Program-made: the position numbers and the translations under genes
Origin: a virus
Virus record (IMG/VR): IMGVR_UViG_3300034062_001613
Span: 1-25,315 of that record
Length of the DNA: 25,315 bases
Reading direction: 5' to 3' (one strand)
Notes under the pieces: generated by a model
Told to the model about the DNA's origin: nothing
Databases searched by the model: none
Seen by the model: only the letters and a program-made list of their open reading frames with translations
Shown here: piece by piece, positions 1 through 6,621 of the stretch
Layout: each line of letters begins with the position of its first letter
Position numbering within the stretch: position 1 is the first letter of the stretch

Positions 1-225
1 GCCGGTGGTCTACTCGCAGTAGGCGGTTGGTTTTGTCGCCAGTTATGGGATTCTGTGAAAGAACTCAAGACCGACATCTCTGATCTCAAGCTGCACGTCA
101 GCGACGCGTACGTCAAGAAATCCGAGATCGACACAATTAAGTCCGAGATGGACAAACGCTTTGACCGCGTTGAGATGTTGCTTGACCGCTTGTTTGATAA
201 ACTTGAAGCCAAGGCAGACAAATAA
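1..225 (+). CDS. Membrane-anchored coiled-coil protein of the lysis cassette (5' end outside window)
   Basis: Frame 1 is open from the window edge to the TAA at 223-225, giving 74 residues with no start inside the window. The visible N-terminal part is a short glycine-rich hydrophobic stretch (GGLLAVGGWF), probably the end of a membrane segment. It is followed by RQLWDSVKELKTDI, a charged probable coiled coil, and the C-terminus FDKLEAKADK. This pattern (TM, then LWDxVKELKxD, then a coiled coil ending KADK) is one I associate with small proteins next to phage holins; their function is unknown. The stop overlaps the holin start by one base (TAATG), so translation is probably coupled. A spanin-like or holin-accessory role is inference only. 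Confidence 0.75.
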   Translation, partial: AGGLLAVGGWFCRQLWDSVKELKTDISDLKLHVSDAYVKKSEIDTIKSEMDKRFDRVEMLLDRLFDKLEAKADK

Positions 226-620
226 TGTTCCCCATCATGGATATTCTTGGCATTGGCATGAAGGTGCTGGACAAGTTTTTTCCCGATCCTGAACAAAAAG
301 CCCGCGCCCAGCTAGAACTTATGCAGATGCAGCAGAATGGCGAACTTGCCAAGATGCAAGCTGATATGCAAGAGCAAGGCGAACTCACCAAGCGCCAAGA
401 AAACGACATGAGGTCTGATTCTTGGTTGAGTAAAAACATTCGCCCTATGACCCTCATAGCCATCCTAGCGGGCTACTTTATCTTTGCCATGATGTCAGCG
501 TTTGATCTTGACACTAACGAAAAGTACGTCGAGTTGCTTGGGCAATGGGGAATGCTTATTATGTCCTTCTACTTCGGTGGGCGCACCCTTGAGAAGATTA
601 TTGACATGAAAAGAAAATGA
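225..620 (+). CDS. Holin, 3TM (GTA-holin-like) family
   Basis: 131 residues. The N-terminal part has an amphipathic segment and the signature LDKFFPDPEQKARAQLEL, then a long Gln/Met/Glu-rich helix (residues about 30-65), then SWLSKNIRPMTLIAILAGY, which opens the first clear membrane segment (about 72-93). A second hydrophobic segment follows at about 104-120 (GMLIMSFYFGGRTLEKI). This order matches the family known as Holin of 3TMs (PF11351), which permeabilises the inner membrane so the endolysin can reach peptidoglycan. The ATG overlaps the preceding stop (TAATG), and the stop overlaps the next start (ATGA), placing it firmly in the lysis operon. The length is normal for the family. Confidence 0.88.
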   Translation: MFPIMDILGIGMKVLDKFFPDPEQKARAQLELMQMQQNGELAKMQADMQEQGELTKRQENDMRSDSWLSKNIRPMTLIAILAGYFIFAMMSAFDLDTNEKYVELLGQWGMLIMSFYFGGRTLEKIIDMKRK

Positions 621-829
621 CCGTTGCCGACCGCATCACCATAATCTGTTGCGTGTCGTTGTCCATCGTGCTGTTGTCCACGGTGGTTGTGGTGCTGATT
701 GGTTTGTTTGATCCATTAGTCGATAACGCTGAAATATTTAAGTTAATCAACCCTGCGTTTAATATGATCACCGGCGCGTTTGTAGGAACAATCGCCGGAA
801 TTAAAATAGGCAAAGACGATGCTAAGTAA
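617..829 (+). CDS. Small two-TM membrane protein, possible second holin or antiholin
   Basis: 70 residues with two hydrophobic segments: residues about 7-29 (ITIICCVSLSIVLLSTVVVVLIG) and a weaker one at about 45-63 (FNMITGAFVGTIAGIKIG). The ends are short and charged, with a basic/acidic C-terminus KIGKDDAK. ATG overlaps the holin stop (ATGA), and the gene runs 11 bases into the endolysin gene. I do not recognise a named family. Size, topology and position between a holin and an endolysin suggest a holin partner such as an antiholin; this is inference from context. Confidence 0.72.
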   Translation: MTVADRITIICCVSLSIVLLSTVVVVLIGLFDPLVDNAEIFKLINPAFNMITGAFVGTIAGIKIGKDDAK

Positions 830-1331
830 TTGGGATAATGCTTTTAAATTGATGTTGAAGTCGGAAGGGGGCTATGTTGACCACCCCGCTGACCCTGGTG
901 GTCGGACAAACTTAGGTGTTACCCAAGCTACTTGGGAAAACTGGGTAGGCCGCGCAAGTGATGAAGCCGAGATGCGTAGCCTGACGCCCGAGAAGGTCGA
1001 GCCCCTGTACAAGAAAAAGTATTGGGGGGCCGTGCGCGCTGATGATCTGCCTGTCGGGCTTGACTACCTTATGTTTGATTTTGCGGTAAACGCAGGGCCA
1101 GGCCGCGCAATCAAGCTATTGCAATCTGCCGTGGGTGTGACACCTGACGGTGGGTTTGGCCCCATGACGCTTGCCGCTGTGCAAGCCATCGACCCTGTTG
1201 AACTGATTGAGAAGTTTAGCCAAGCCAAGGAAGACTTCTACCGCTCCCTTGGCACCTTTGCAACCTTTGGCAAAGGCTGGCTAAACCGTGTGGCTGACGT
1301 TAAAGTCAAAGCCAATTCAATGCTCGCATAA
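819..1331 (+). CDS. Endolysin, glycoside hydrolase family 108 with C-terminal peptidoglycan-binding domain
   Basis: 170 residues. The N-terminal GH108 motif is plain: SEGGYVDHPADPGGRTNLGVT, where Glu16 is the expected catalytic acid of these N-acetylmuramidases. The middle holds KKKYWGAVRADDLP and the helical segment FDFAVNAGPGRAIKLLQ. The C-terminal half (about 95-170) has VGVTPDGGFGPMT and ends TFGKGWLNRVADV, as in the peptidoglycan-binding domain (PF09374) usually paired with GH108. There is no signal peptide, so export through the upstream holin is expected. The ATG lies inside the previous gene. It is the last gene of the rightward lysis cassette and is followed by a hairpin. Length and domain order are standard. 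Confidence 0.93.
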   Translation: MLSNWDNAFKLMLKSEGGYVDHPADPGGRTNLGVTQATWENWVGRASDEAEMRSLTPEKVEPLYKKKYWGAVRADDLPVGLDYLMFDFAVNAGPGRAIKLLQSAVGVTPDGGFGPMTLAAVQAIDPVELIEKFSQAKEDFYRSLGTFATFGKGWLNRVADVKVKANSMLA

Positions 1332-1342
1332 GAAGTTTGCGC

Positions 1343-1378
1343 CACAGGGGGATGTACGGTCGAACGTACCGCCCCGTG
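1343..1378. terminator. Hairpin between convergent operons, possible bidirectional terminator
   Basis: Arms GTACG (1354-1358) and CGTAC (1365-1369) enclose the loop GTCGAA. They are extended outward by GGGG (1347-1350) with CCCC (1372-1375) and CAC/GTG beyond, with a small internal mismatch. It sits 12 bases after the endolysin stop and 55 bases before the end of the leftward operon, where a shared terminator would be expected. No U-tract follows on either strand, so it may be a weak or Rho-assisted site. Confidence 0.45.
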
Positions 1379-1432
1379 TCAATTGAGCGCGCAATGCGCC
1401 CTGTCCAGTTAACCCCACTTCTATCAAAATCA

Positions 1433-1624
1433 TTAAAACATTTTCTTGACGCAGTATTCACAGTACCCTCCTAAAAGATCACTACAGACTTGACCACACC
1501 CGTCGCAGATTAACTCGCGTGGGAACGGTGGCGGGGGTTTCTCACGGGTGTTAAACAGCCACAACAACGCGGCGACAAAGAGCGCCATAGAGGCGTAGAA
1601 CCACATTAAGATGTCGTAGAGCAT
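1433..1624 (-). CDS. Small membrane protein with a CxxC...CxxC zinc-ribbon-like tail
   Basis: 63 residues. One N-terminal membrane segment (about residues 4-24, LMWFYASMALFVAALLWLF) is followed by a proline-rich linker (REKPPPPFPREL). The tail has two cysteine pairs, CDGC and CEYC, which look like a small zinc knuckle. It is the last gene of the leftward early operon. Its start overlaps the end of the 48-residue gene upstream. No family recognised. A cytoplasmic metal-binding tail held at the membrane suggests protein binding or a membrane-acting host-takeover role; this is speculation. Confidence 0.68.
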   Translation of the reverse strand: MLYDILMWFYASMALFVAALLWLFNTREKPPPPFPRELICDGCGQVCSDLLGGYCEYCVKKMF

Positions 1625-1752
1625 TTGTATTTCTCCAATAAAATTTGAATGTCCACCCGCAACATCAGGTGTTGATGTCTAAGCCTAGCAATGTCGTCGT
1701 CAATCTGTGCAAGGTTCTCGATAATTTGTTTGTACACCTGGCTCTCGGTCAT
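1606..1752 (-). CDS. 48-residue coiled-coil protein
   Basis: This short frame starts at ATG 1752-1750 inside the stop of the upstream gene (ATGA overlap) and ends at TAA 1608-1606. It begins MTESQVYKQIIENLAQIDDD and is mostly one charged amphipathic helix. It fills a gap that would otherwise be the only non-coding stretch in a fully overlapping operon, which is the main reason to accept it. Its 3' end overlaps the next gene by 19 bases. Function unknown. Confidence 0.6.
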   Translation of the reverse strand: MTESQVYKQIIENLAQIDDDIARLRHQHLMLRVDIQILLEKYKCSTTS

Positions 1753-2153
1753 GTGTTCTTCTCCCGTAGCTTGGCTTCAATAAGTTTATAGACATCATCT
1801 GATAGCCCAGGCTTTTGACATTCCCAAATTTCATCATTCGTCAGCCCGATCCACGGCTTGCGTGGTGGTGCTAAGTCAATCACGGCAATCATTCGCTGTA
1901 AGTCAGACGCATACACCGTTGCTTTGCCATCGTGAACACTCATGCCCTTTGGGTTGATTGCCGAGTCAATAGCTTCTTCAATACGTTTTCTCATAAAAGA
2001 CGGAAACGGAACGGTAGCTTGCTCAGGTTTGGCTAACTCATCACGACAATCAATCAGCAGGTCACGCACTTTTTCATGCTCCATTAACTCAGGGTTAACC
2101 AAACCTCCGGCTGCTAAATAATTTGTAATTCTTTGTATTAGTTCACGATTCAT
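1749..2153 (-). CDS. Hypothetical phage protein with LAKPEQ element and LTNDEIW tail
   Basis: 134 residues from ATG 2153. The open frame extends upstream to 2252, but that part lies inside the preceding gene, and the 2153 ATG makes the ATGA overlap seen throughout this operon. It starts MNRELIQRITNYLAAGG. Residues about 36-42 are ELAKPEQ, an element repeated in the neighbouring gene. The C-terminal part has PPRKPWIGLTNDEIWECQ, a motif I know from many modular phage proteins of unknown role (the W-x-x-LT-DEEI type). These modular, Ea22-like proteins are typically accessory. No catalytic motif is visible. Confidence 0.7.
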   Translation of the reverse strand: MNRELIQRITNYLAAGGLVNPELMEHEKVRDLLIDCRDELAKPEQATVPFPSFMRKRIEEAIDSAINPKGMSVHDGKATVYASDLQRMIAVIDLAPPRKPWIGLTNDEIWECQKPGLSDDVYKLIEAKLREKNT

Positions 2154-2587
2154 TTTGATTGTCCCAGTGCGTATAGTTTTGTTCCAATTGGTAATGTTTC
2201 CATCCAATCTGCGTCTGCAATGGTGTCCCATCCTCCTTCTTGTAATTCCCATACCGCAACAGCATCTTGCTCAGGCTTGGCTAGTGGTTCACCAAAATTA
2301 TTTGGGTCAACAGGTATTGACCATTTAACAATGTGTGACTCAGGCGTATCAAAAGTATGCTCAGGTCTGGCTAACTCTTTCTCTGCTAACCATCGACCTT
2401 TTGGCGTACAAGGCTTAATACATTTTTCGTAATCGCCGCAACATACACATTCTTCAGGTTTGGTTAACTCCTCACGCAACTCTTTGGCTGCGGCTAAAGC
2501 CGCGTAGTATTTTTGCATTGCAACAGCAGTTGAATTTGAATACATTAGTTCGTGAATAGTATCAATAATCAAATCAATCTTGTTCAT
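2150..2587 (-). CDS. Hypothetical modular phage protein with repeated LAKPEQ-like elements and a cysteine cluster
   Basis: 145 residues, starting MNKIDLIIDTIHELMYSN. Three related elements punctuate the protein: ELTKPEE (about residue 40), ELARPEH (about 72) and PLAKPEQ (about 101). Between the first two lies CVCCGDYEKCIKPC, a possible metal-binding cluster. The end, WMETLPIGTKLYALGQ, resembles the terminal module of other modular phage accessory proteins. The ATG overlaps the upstream stop (ATGA), and its own stop overlaps the next start. The same peptide element also occurs in the downstream gene, so the two genes are likely partial duplicates or module-swapping relatives. Function unknown. 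Confidence 0.7.
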   Translation of the reverse strand: MNKIDLIIDTIHELMYSNSTAVAMQKYYAALAAAKELREELTKPEECVCCGDYEKCIKPCTPKGRWLAEKELARPEHTFDTPESHIVKWSIPVDPNNFGEPLAKPEQDAVAVWELQEGGWDTIADADWMETLPIGTKLYALGQSK

Positions 2588-2775
2588 GGCCGCACCCCTT
2601 CTTTCAGCAACTCAATACGCTCGCGCGCCACACGCAAAGAGTTTGCGCGCTGGTGCAAGCGCAACAGCATCTTCACCCGACGTTCGTGGGTGCGTTCGTA
2701 CTCAAGCATGGCCATGATTTCATCTTCAGTATAGGTAGCCATGTACTCATTTAGTCTTCGCCAAGTGATTAGCAT
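2584..2775 (-). CDS. Small basic helical hypothetical protein
   Basis: 63 residues, rich in Arg and Glu and predicted by eye to be almost wholly helical (YTEDEIMAMLEYERTHERRVKMLLRLHQRANSLRVARERIELLKEG). An internal Met at residue 12 is an alternative start. The first ATG is preferred because GGAGG lies 6 bases upstream of it on the minus strand. It overlaps the 53-residue gene upstream by 29 bases and the next gene by ATGA. Function unknown; the charge pattern allows nucleic-acid or protein binding. Confidence 0.66.
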   Translation of the reverse strand: MLITWRRLNEYMATYTEDEIMAMLEYERTHERRVKMLLRLHQRANSLRVARERIELLKEGVRP

Positions 2776-2908
2776 ATTTGTCCTCCAGTTTTTTAACAGT
2801 TACAAAAACACGGTTGTAGGCCCGTGTTGCTTCGTTCATTAACTTCTGACGGTGGCGCAACACGTCCTTGGCCGCCGCCAGTTGAGCGCGTAGTAGATCA
2901 AGTTTCAT
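2747..2908 (-). CDS. 53-residue basic coiled-coil protein
   Basis: ATG 2908-2906 is preceded by GAAAGGAATTTG, a good ribosome-binding site, and the frame ends at TGA 2749-2747. It begins MKLDLLRAQLAAAKDVLRHR and is a continuous basic amphipathic helix. It overlaps its upstream neighbour by 11 bases and its downstream neighbour by 29, the same tight packing as the rest of the operon. No family recognised. Confidence 0.6.
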   Translation of the reverse strand: MKLDLLRAQLAAAKDVLRHRQKLMNEATRAYNRVFVTVKKLEDKYANHLAKTK

Positions 2909-3098
2909 CAAATTCCTTTCGTAGTTGGGTTAAGTCACGGCGCACCGCAGCCGATTCCTCAAGGTATTTAAGTATCCCTTCTTGCAATATCCTGTTCGAC
3001 TCTTGCAGCGCGAGTATGTAATGCGCTGCCTCGGTTTGCTCTTGATGGGACATAAGATACCCATGCTGAAGGTTGCGTAGTATTTTGTCAGGTGTCAT
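2898..3098 (-). CDS. Small coiled-coil hypothetical protein
   Basis: 66 residues, beginning MTPDKILRNLQHGYLMSH, then two helices rich in Glu, Gln and Leu (LQESNRILQEGILKYLEESAAVRRDLTQLRKEF). The start overlaps the winged-helix gene stop (ATGA). The N-terminus TPDKILRNLQHGYL echoes TPDKIIAFCTKPHT at the start of the upstream gene; this may be chance. Function unknown; a coiled-coil partner of its neighbour is possible. Confidence 0.66.
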   Translation of the reverse strand: MTPDKILRNLQHGYLMSHQEQTEAAHYILALQESNRILQEGILKYLEESAAVRRDLTQLRKEFDET

Positions 3099-3340
3099 GG
3101 CTGTAATCCAAAAGGGTTATGGGCGTGTTTAATAACTAAGTTTTCAAAATGCTCAACGACTGTAGGCGTGGACACTATGTAAGTAGCAGGCTCGGTATCA
3201 ACGCGCTTGACTAGCCCTTTCATCTGTAGGCGCCCCAACGCGCTGTAGATGCTGCTGCGCTGTATCTTGCAATGATCGGAAATCTCTTGCGCCGTATGCG
3301 GCTTAGTACAAAAAGCAATTATCTTGTCGGGTGTTCTCAT
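3095..3340 (-). CDS. Winged helix-turn-helix DNA-binding protein
   Basis: 81 residues. The pattern is that of a compact winged helix: KIIAFCTKPHTAQEISDHCKI (helices 1-2), RSSIYSALGRLQMKGLVKR (recognition helix), then the wing VDTEPATYIVST. This resembles MarR/TrmB-type domains (helix, AQEIS, xxxxIYxALxRLxxKGLVxR). It probably binds DNA and could regulate phage promoters, for example the divergent promoter at 5140-5210, but the target is not shown by the sequence. It overlaps both neighbours by ATGA and so is co-expressed with the helicase. Confidence 0.78.
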   Translation of the reverse strand: MRTPDKIIAFCTKPHTAQEISDHCKIQRSSIYSALGRLQMKGLVKRVDTEPATYIVSTPTVVEHFENLVIKHAHNPFGLQP

Positions 3341-3567
3341 TTGATCTCCGGCAATTTAAACGTCACATCAATTTTCAAACCATCCATTGAGTACGGGTCT
3401 TTCATTTCGTACACCCGCGTAACAATCTGCTTTGTGTATTCTTCAAGAATCGGCTCAATGTCTTTAGTAATCATTTCAACAAACCGTTGCCTAATTTCGT
3501 TCTTTATTGTTGCGTGAATTGCGCTAGATACAATTGACGCTACGCCCAAACCACTTGTAATAGCCAT
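3337..3567 (-). CDS. Hypothetical protein
   Basis: 76 residues, starting MAITSGLGVASIVSSAIHATI with a mildly hydrophobic N-terminus, then a charged helix (KNEIRQRFVEMITKDIEPILEEYTKQIVTRVYEM), and a short strand-rich end (LKIDVTFKLPEIK). It lies directly after the helicase with a TAATG overlap and before the winged-helix gene. I do not recognise a family. The hydrophobic start is too weak to call a membrane segment with confidence. Confidence 0.65.
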   Translation of the reverse strand: MAITSGLGVASIVSSAIHATIKNEIRQRFVEMITKDIEPILEEYTKQIVTRVYEMKDPYSMDGLKIDVTFKLPEIK

Positions 3568-4889
3568 TATTTCAAAGCCTCCAAAGCAATATCAGACACG
3601 GCGCGCTTGTCATGCAACGCCGCCCAAATTTTTTCATCAACCGTATTGTTGGTGAGCAACACATACACCCACACATCATTCTTTTGCCCCGACCTATGGA
3701 TACGCCCTACGGTCTGTTCATAGAGTTCAAGACTCCAAGGCAATGACAGAAAGACCATCCGGCAACCGCCGTGTTGCAAGTTAAGCCCGTGCCCTGCTGA
3801 CTTGGGGTGGACAAGTAGCAACTCCACTTCTCCCTTATTCCAGCGCTCAATAGCGTCTGTGTCGTCAAGGGTAACGGCGTGGGGGTACTGGTGCTTGAGC
3901 ATGGCAAGTTCTGCGGTAAATGAGTAAACAATGATGGTGTTGGCACGTTGGTTTTCTTCTAACAAATCATCTAACAAATCAAACTTATGTCGGCTTAACC
4001 AAATGGCAGTTTGCGTGGTATCGAACTTGCCTGGCCGTTCGCTTGCAAACGTGTCGGTTTGATAGATAAAGCCTGATGCCATCTGTTGCAGTTTGCCGGT
4101 CACGACCGCTGCGGTGATCGCCTCAATGTGTGTATCGCCAAAACGCAGCACCATGTCTTTTTTCATCGTCTTGTAACTCACCATGTCCATGTCACAGCGC
4201 ATCTCAACGGTGTGGCAGGGCGGCAGCTTGTCGGCGTACTCACCAGGCTCAAGCAGATAGGTCGCCGGTTTGATACGTTCCATGACCGATTGCAACGCCT
4301 TGGGGCGTGGCGCCCACTCGCCGTATTCTTTGTTCATCAACACAAAATAGGTCTGCATAAACGCGCCCTTGCTGCGCCCAAGCAAGGATTGGTCAACGAT
4401 CTTGCATTGGCCGAACACATCTTCTAGGCCGTTCGACGTAAACGATCCGGTCAGGCCCCACCGCACGGTCATGGGTTCGATGACTTTAAGCAACGCTTTG
4501 AAACGCGCGCCCGAAGGGTTCTTTAGCCGTGTCAGTTCGTCAAACACAATGCCGTCAAAATCCAACTCTTGCTCGGCTAACCATTGCAAGTTGTCGTAGT
4601 TGGTCACGACGACTTTTACATCTGAATGGAGCGCAACCAAACGCTGCGCGGGTGTGCCTACGCACACGCCTAAATGCAAAGCAGGTGCCCATTTGACAGC
4701 CTCGGCTGACCATACGCTTGTGGCGACCCGTTTAGGGGCTAGGACAAGCCAACGAAGTACGGGTGAGGCTTGCATAGCAGTCAACGTAATCGCTGTCTTA
4801 CCGGCTCCTACAGGCGCTAACACCATAGCGCGGTCGTGCGTAGCAAGAAAGGCTGCTGCCTCATTTTGGTAGGGTCGCAATAAAAGCAT
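3567..4889 (-). CDS. SNF2-like superfamily 2 DEAD/DEAH-type helicase
   Basis: 440 residues from ATG 4889. A GTG lies two codons upstream at 4895, but GGAG sits 7 bases before the ATG, so the ATG is preferred. Motifs in order: RPYQNEAAAF (Q-like), APVGAGKT (Walker A, about residues 25-32), LVLAPKRVATSVW (Ia), VVVTNYDNL, IVFDELTRLKN (motif II, DEL where SNF2 proteins have DEAH), GLTGSF (III), IIVYSF (IV), then LLLVHPKSAGHGLNLQ (V) and QTVGRIHRSGQ (VI). Motifs V and VI are typical of SNF2-type translocases. It probably remodels or translocates on phage duplex DNA in replication or recombination. It follows the VRR-NUC gene with a 29-base overlap, a pairing common in phages and suggestive of a helicase-nuclease team. 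Confidence 0.9.
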   Translation of the reverse strand: MLLLRPYQNEAAAFLATHDRAMVLAPVGAGKTAITLTAMQASPVLRWLVLAPKRVATSVWSAEAVKWAPALHLGVCVGTPAQRLVALHSDVKVVVTNYDNLQWLAEQELDFDGIVFDELTRLKNPSGARFKALLKVIEPMTVRWGLTGSFTSNGLEDVFGQCKIVDQSLLGRSKGAFMQTYFVLMNKEYGEWAPRPKALQSVMERIKPATYLLEPGEYADKLPPCHTVEMRCDMDMVSYKTMKKDMVLRFGDTHIEAITAAVVTGKLQQMASGFIYQTDTFASERPGKFDTTQTAIWLSRHKFDLLDDLLEENQRANTIIVYSFTAELAMLKHQYPHAVTLDDTDAIERWNKGEVELLLVHPKSAGHGLNLQHGGCRMVFLSLPWSLELYEQTVGRIHRSGQKNDVWVYVLLTNNTVDEKIWAALHDKRAVSDIALEALK

Positions 4890-5139
4890 CAACACACTCC
4901 TTAGTCCATAATGTTGCGTAGTTTTGGTTTAATTTAGCCATGTCGGCGGCAAAAATTTTTTGTAATTCTGACAATCGACCTCCTTTAGTCTTGAGCTCTA
5001 CAAACCATGTCGCCCCGTCAGGGAAACACGCTATACGGTCAGCTACGCCACGGTGGCTAGGCGACGTAAATTTGTACGTCTTACCCCCTGCGCGTTCGAC
5101 CGCCCATTTAAAATAATTTTCGATTTCTGATTCTTTCAT
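4861..5139 (-). CDS. VRR-NUC domain nuclease
   Basis: 92 residues, a complete stand-alone VRR-NUC domain (PF08774), PD-(D/E)xK fold. Visible motifs: helix ESEIENYFKWAVERAGG with Glu7; HRGVADRI with Asp34 (most members have GVPDR); then FVELK with Glu48 and Lys50; and GGRLSELQ. Stand-alone viral members are known to form dimers and cut branched DNA, so a Holliday-junction or fork-cleaving role beside the helicase is likely. It is the first gene of the leftward operon. An extended -10 (TGCTATACT) ends only 7 bases upstream of the ATG and no Shine-Dalgarno is visible, so the mRNA may be leaderless. Confidence 0.9.
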   Translation of the reverse strand: MKESEIENYFKWAVERAGGKTYKFTSPSHRGVADRIACFPDGATWFVELKTKGGRLSELQKIFAADMAKLNQNYATLWTKECVDAFIATLPK

Positions 5140-5146
5140 GTAAAAA

Positions 5147-5176
5147 AGTATAGCACAAGCAAAAAATCGTGTACAA
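5147..5176 (-). promoter_or_regulatory. Leftward promoter of the VRR-NUC/helicase operon
   Basis: On the minus strand TGC-TATACT forms an extended -10 (TATACT at 5152-5147). An 18-base spacer separates it from a weak -35 TTGTAC (5176-5171). The -10 lies so close to the ATG at 5139 that transcription would begin at or just before the start codon. Confidence 0.5.
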
Positions 5177-5177
5177 T
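5172..5177 (+). promoter_or_regulatory. Rightward -10 element upstream of the replication genes
   Basis: TACAAT at 5172-5177 matches the -10 consensus at 5 of 6 positions and lies about 35 bases before the ATG at 5211. No convincing -35 is seen. The same bases serve as the -35 of the leftward promoter, so the two divergent promoters would compete for polymerase. Confidence 0.4.
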
Positions 5178-5210
5178 TAAATCTCTCTAAACTAAATTGG
5201 ACTACACAAA

Positions 5211-5525
5211 ATGAAAATTAAAACCATCACTACCGCTTGGATAAGCAATTCTTGCCCTTTGTCACCCGAACAAATATTGAACCCAACAGGTGAAATATTA
5301 TTAAAAGCAACCGCCTTTACAAATACTGATATGTCTGCTGTTGGGTGGGTAAAAATTGGCACGGCAATTGTTGAGTTTGATTTGATCGACCGCAACGAAA
5401 TGATTGACAACAAAGTGGTAGCGTTGCAAGCTGAAATGCAAATGATTAAAGCTGACGCGCAAGTTAAAGTGCAAAAACTTGAAGATCAATTACAAAGCCT
5501 GTTGGCTATTGAGGTGTCTAAATGA
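5211..5525 (+). CDS. Hypothetical protein with C-terminal coiled coil
   Basis: 104 residues. The first 60 look like a small beta-rich domain (MKIKTITTAWISNSCPLSP, then GWVKIGTAIVEFDLIDR). The last 40 form a clear coiled coil (VVALQAEMQMIKADAQVKVQKLEDQLQSLLAI). It is the first gene of the rightward replication arm and its stop overlaps the next start (ATGA). AT-rich codon use sets it apart from the polymerase genes further on. I do not recognise the family; position suggests an early protein serving the nuclease or recombination gene next door. Confidence 0.72.
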   Translation: MKIKTITTAWISNSCPLSPEQILNPTGEILLKATAFTNTDMSAVGWVKIGTAIVEFDLIDRNEMIDNKVVALQAEMQMIKADAQVKVQKLEDQLQSLLAIEVSK

Positions 5526-6610
5526 ATCACTCAACTATCGTTGGCGGCTCGACCGCCAAACGCGTTATCGCTTGCCCAGCCTCAATTGAATTGGTCGCTA
5601 AGATGCCACCAAAGCCTAGCAGCAAGTACGCTGACGAAGGCACGTTATTGCACGACGCCATTAGCCAAATCCTCGACTGTAAGGCAACGCCTGAGTCTGT
5701 GATCGGTATGGCTTACGAAGGCATTACGCTTACACAGGAGTTGTTTGATGACAAGATTGCTGTGGCGCTTGCGGCGTTGGATGAAATTGACCCCGATAAG
5801 CAGATGGAATTTGCTGTGGAAAGCAGCGTCAACTTTGGTGATCTTTTGCCAGGCGTGTTTGGAAGTGCTGACCTACTTGGTCGGATCGGCAAGAAGGCAA
5901 TTGTGCTTGATTGGAAATTCGGCAATGGCGTGGCTGTTGAGGCAACCGAGAATGAACAAGGTATGTTCTACGCTGCTGCTGCCATGCGTACGCCGGACAC
6001 GCAATGGGTGTTTGAAGATGCTGAAGAAATTGAGATCATCATTGTTCAACCGCCGATGGTGAAGCGTTGGGTGACAACGCCAGAGCGTATCGCTAAGTTT
6101 GAGTTTGATTTGATTGCTGCGGTCAACGGCCCACGCACTAAGCTAGAGTCCGGTGAGCATTGCCGGTGGTGCGCGGCCAAGCCAACGTGCCCCAAAGTGA
6201 CCGGTGCTGTTGATCGGGCGCTGAAAACCGCGCTTGTGAACCTTGACGCTGATAAGGTGAGCGAGTATCTCGCGCAAGCCGAACAACTTGAGTCATGGAT
6301 CGACGCCGTCCGCGTACTTGCGTACGATATGCTTGAGAACAATGTGCGTGTACCAGGTTTTAAGTTGGTCGCCAAAAGGGGCACACGCCAATGGGTAAAT
6401 GACCAAGTAGCAAAAGATTTATTAGGTGACAAGGCTTATGAAAGTAAGCTAATCTCTGTCGCTCAAGCCGAGAAAATTATTGGCAAAAAGAACTTTCCGG
6501 CTGACGTAGCGGTAAGTGTTAGTTCGGGCAGTACGTTGGCTGCGGAATCTGATCCGCGTCCAGCGGTTATTAACCTAGGTAAGCAACTCGCTAACCTAAA
6601 ACTACTCTAA
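5522..6610 (+). CDS. DUF2800-like PD-(D/E)xK (RecB/Cas4-type) nuclease
   Basis: 362 residues. N-terminal motif CPAS (Cys18-Ser21) and EGTLLH (39-44) are followed by the nuclease core: GSADLL (Asp117), VLDWKFGNG (Asp130-x-Lys132), then ENEQGMFYAAAAM, equivalent to the QxxxY motif of RecB nucleases. Cysteines at EHCRWCAAKPTCP (about 217-228), together with Cys18, could bind an Fe-S cluster as in Cas4/AddB. This is the layout of phage DUF2800 proteins (PF10926), thought to be exonucleases for recombination or end processing. It is coupled to the upstream gene by ATGA and lies 11 bases before a probable partner protein. Confidence 0.85.
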   Translation: MNHSTIVGGSTAKRVIACPASIELVAKMPPKPSSKYADEGTLLHDAISQILDCKATPESVIGMAYEGITLTQELFDDKIAVALAALDEIDPDKQMEFAVESSVNFGDLLPGVFGSADLLGRIGKKAIVLDWKFGNGVAVEATENEQGMFYAAAAMRTPDTQWVFEDAEEIEIIIVQPPMVKRWVTTPERIAKFEFDLIAAVNGPRTKLESGEHCRWCAAKPTCPKVTGAVDRALKTALVNLDADKVSEYLAQAEQLESWIDAVRVLAYDMLENNVRVPGFKLVAKRGTRQWVNDQVAKDLLGDKAYESKLISVAQAEKIIGKKNFPADVAVSVSSGSTLAAESDPRPAVINLGKQLANLKLL

Positions 6611-6621
6611 AAGGTACTCTA

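Noticed and set aside
4086-4872. Three plus-strand frames opposite the helicase
   Set aside because: The helicase motifs on the minus strand are complete; the opposite frames lack starts with ribosome sites and any known motif.
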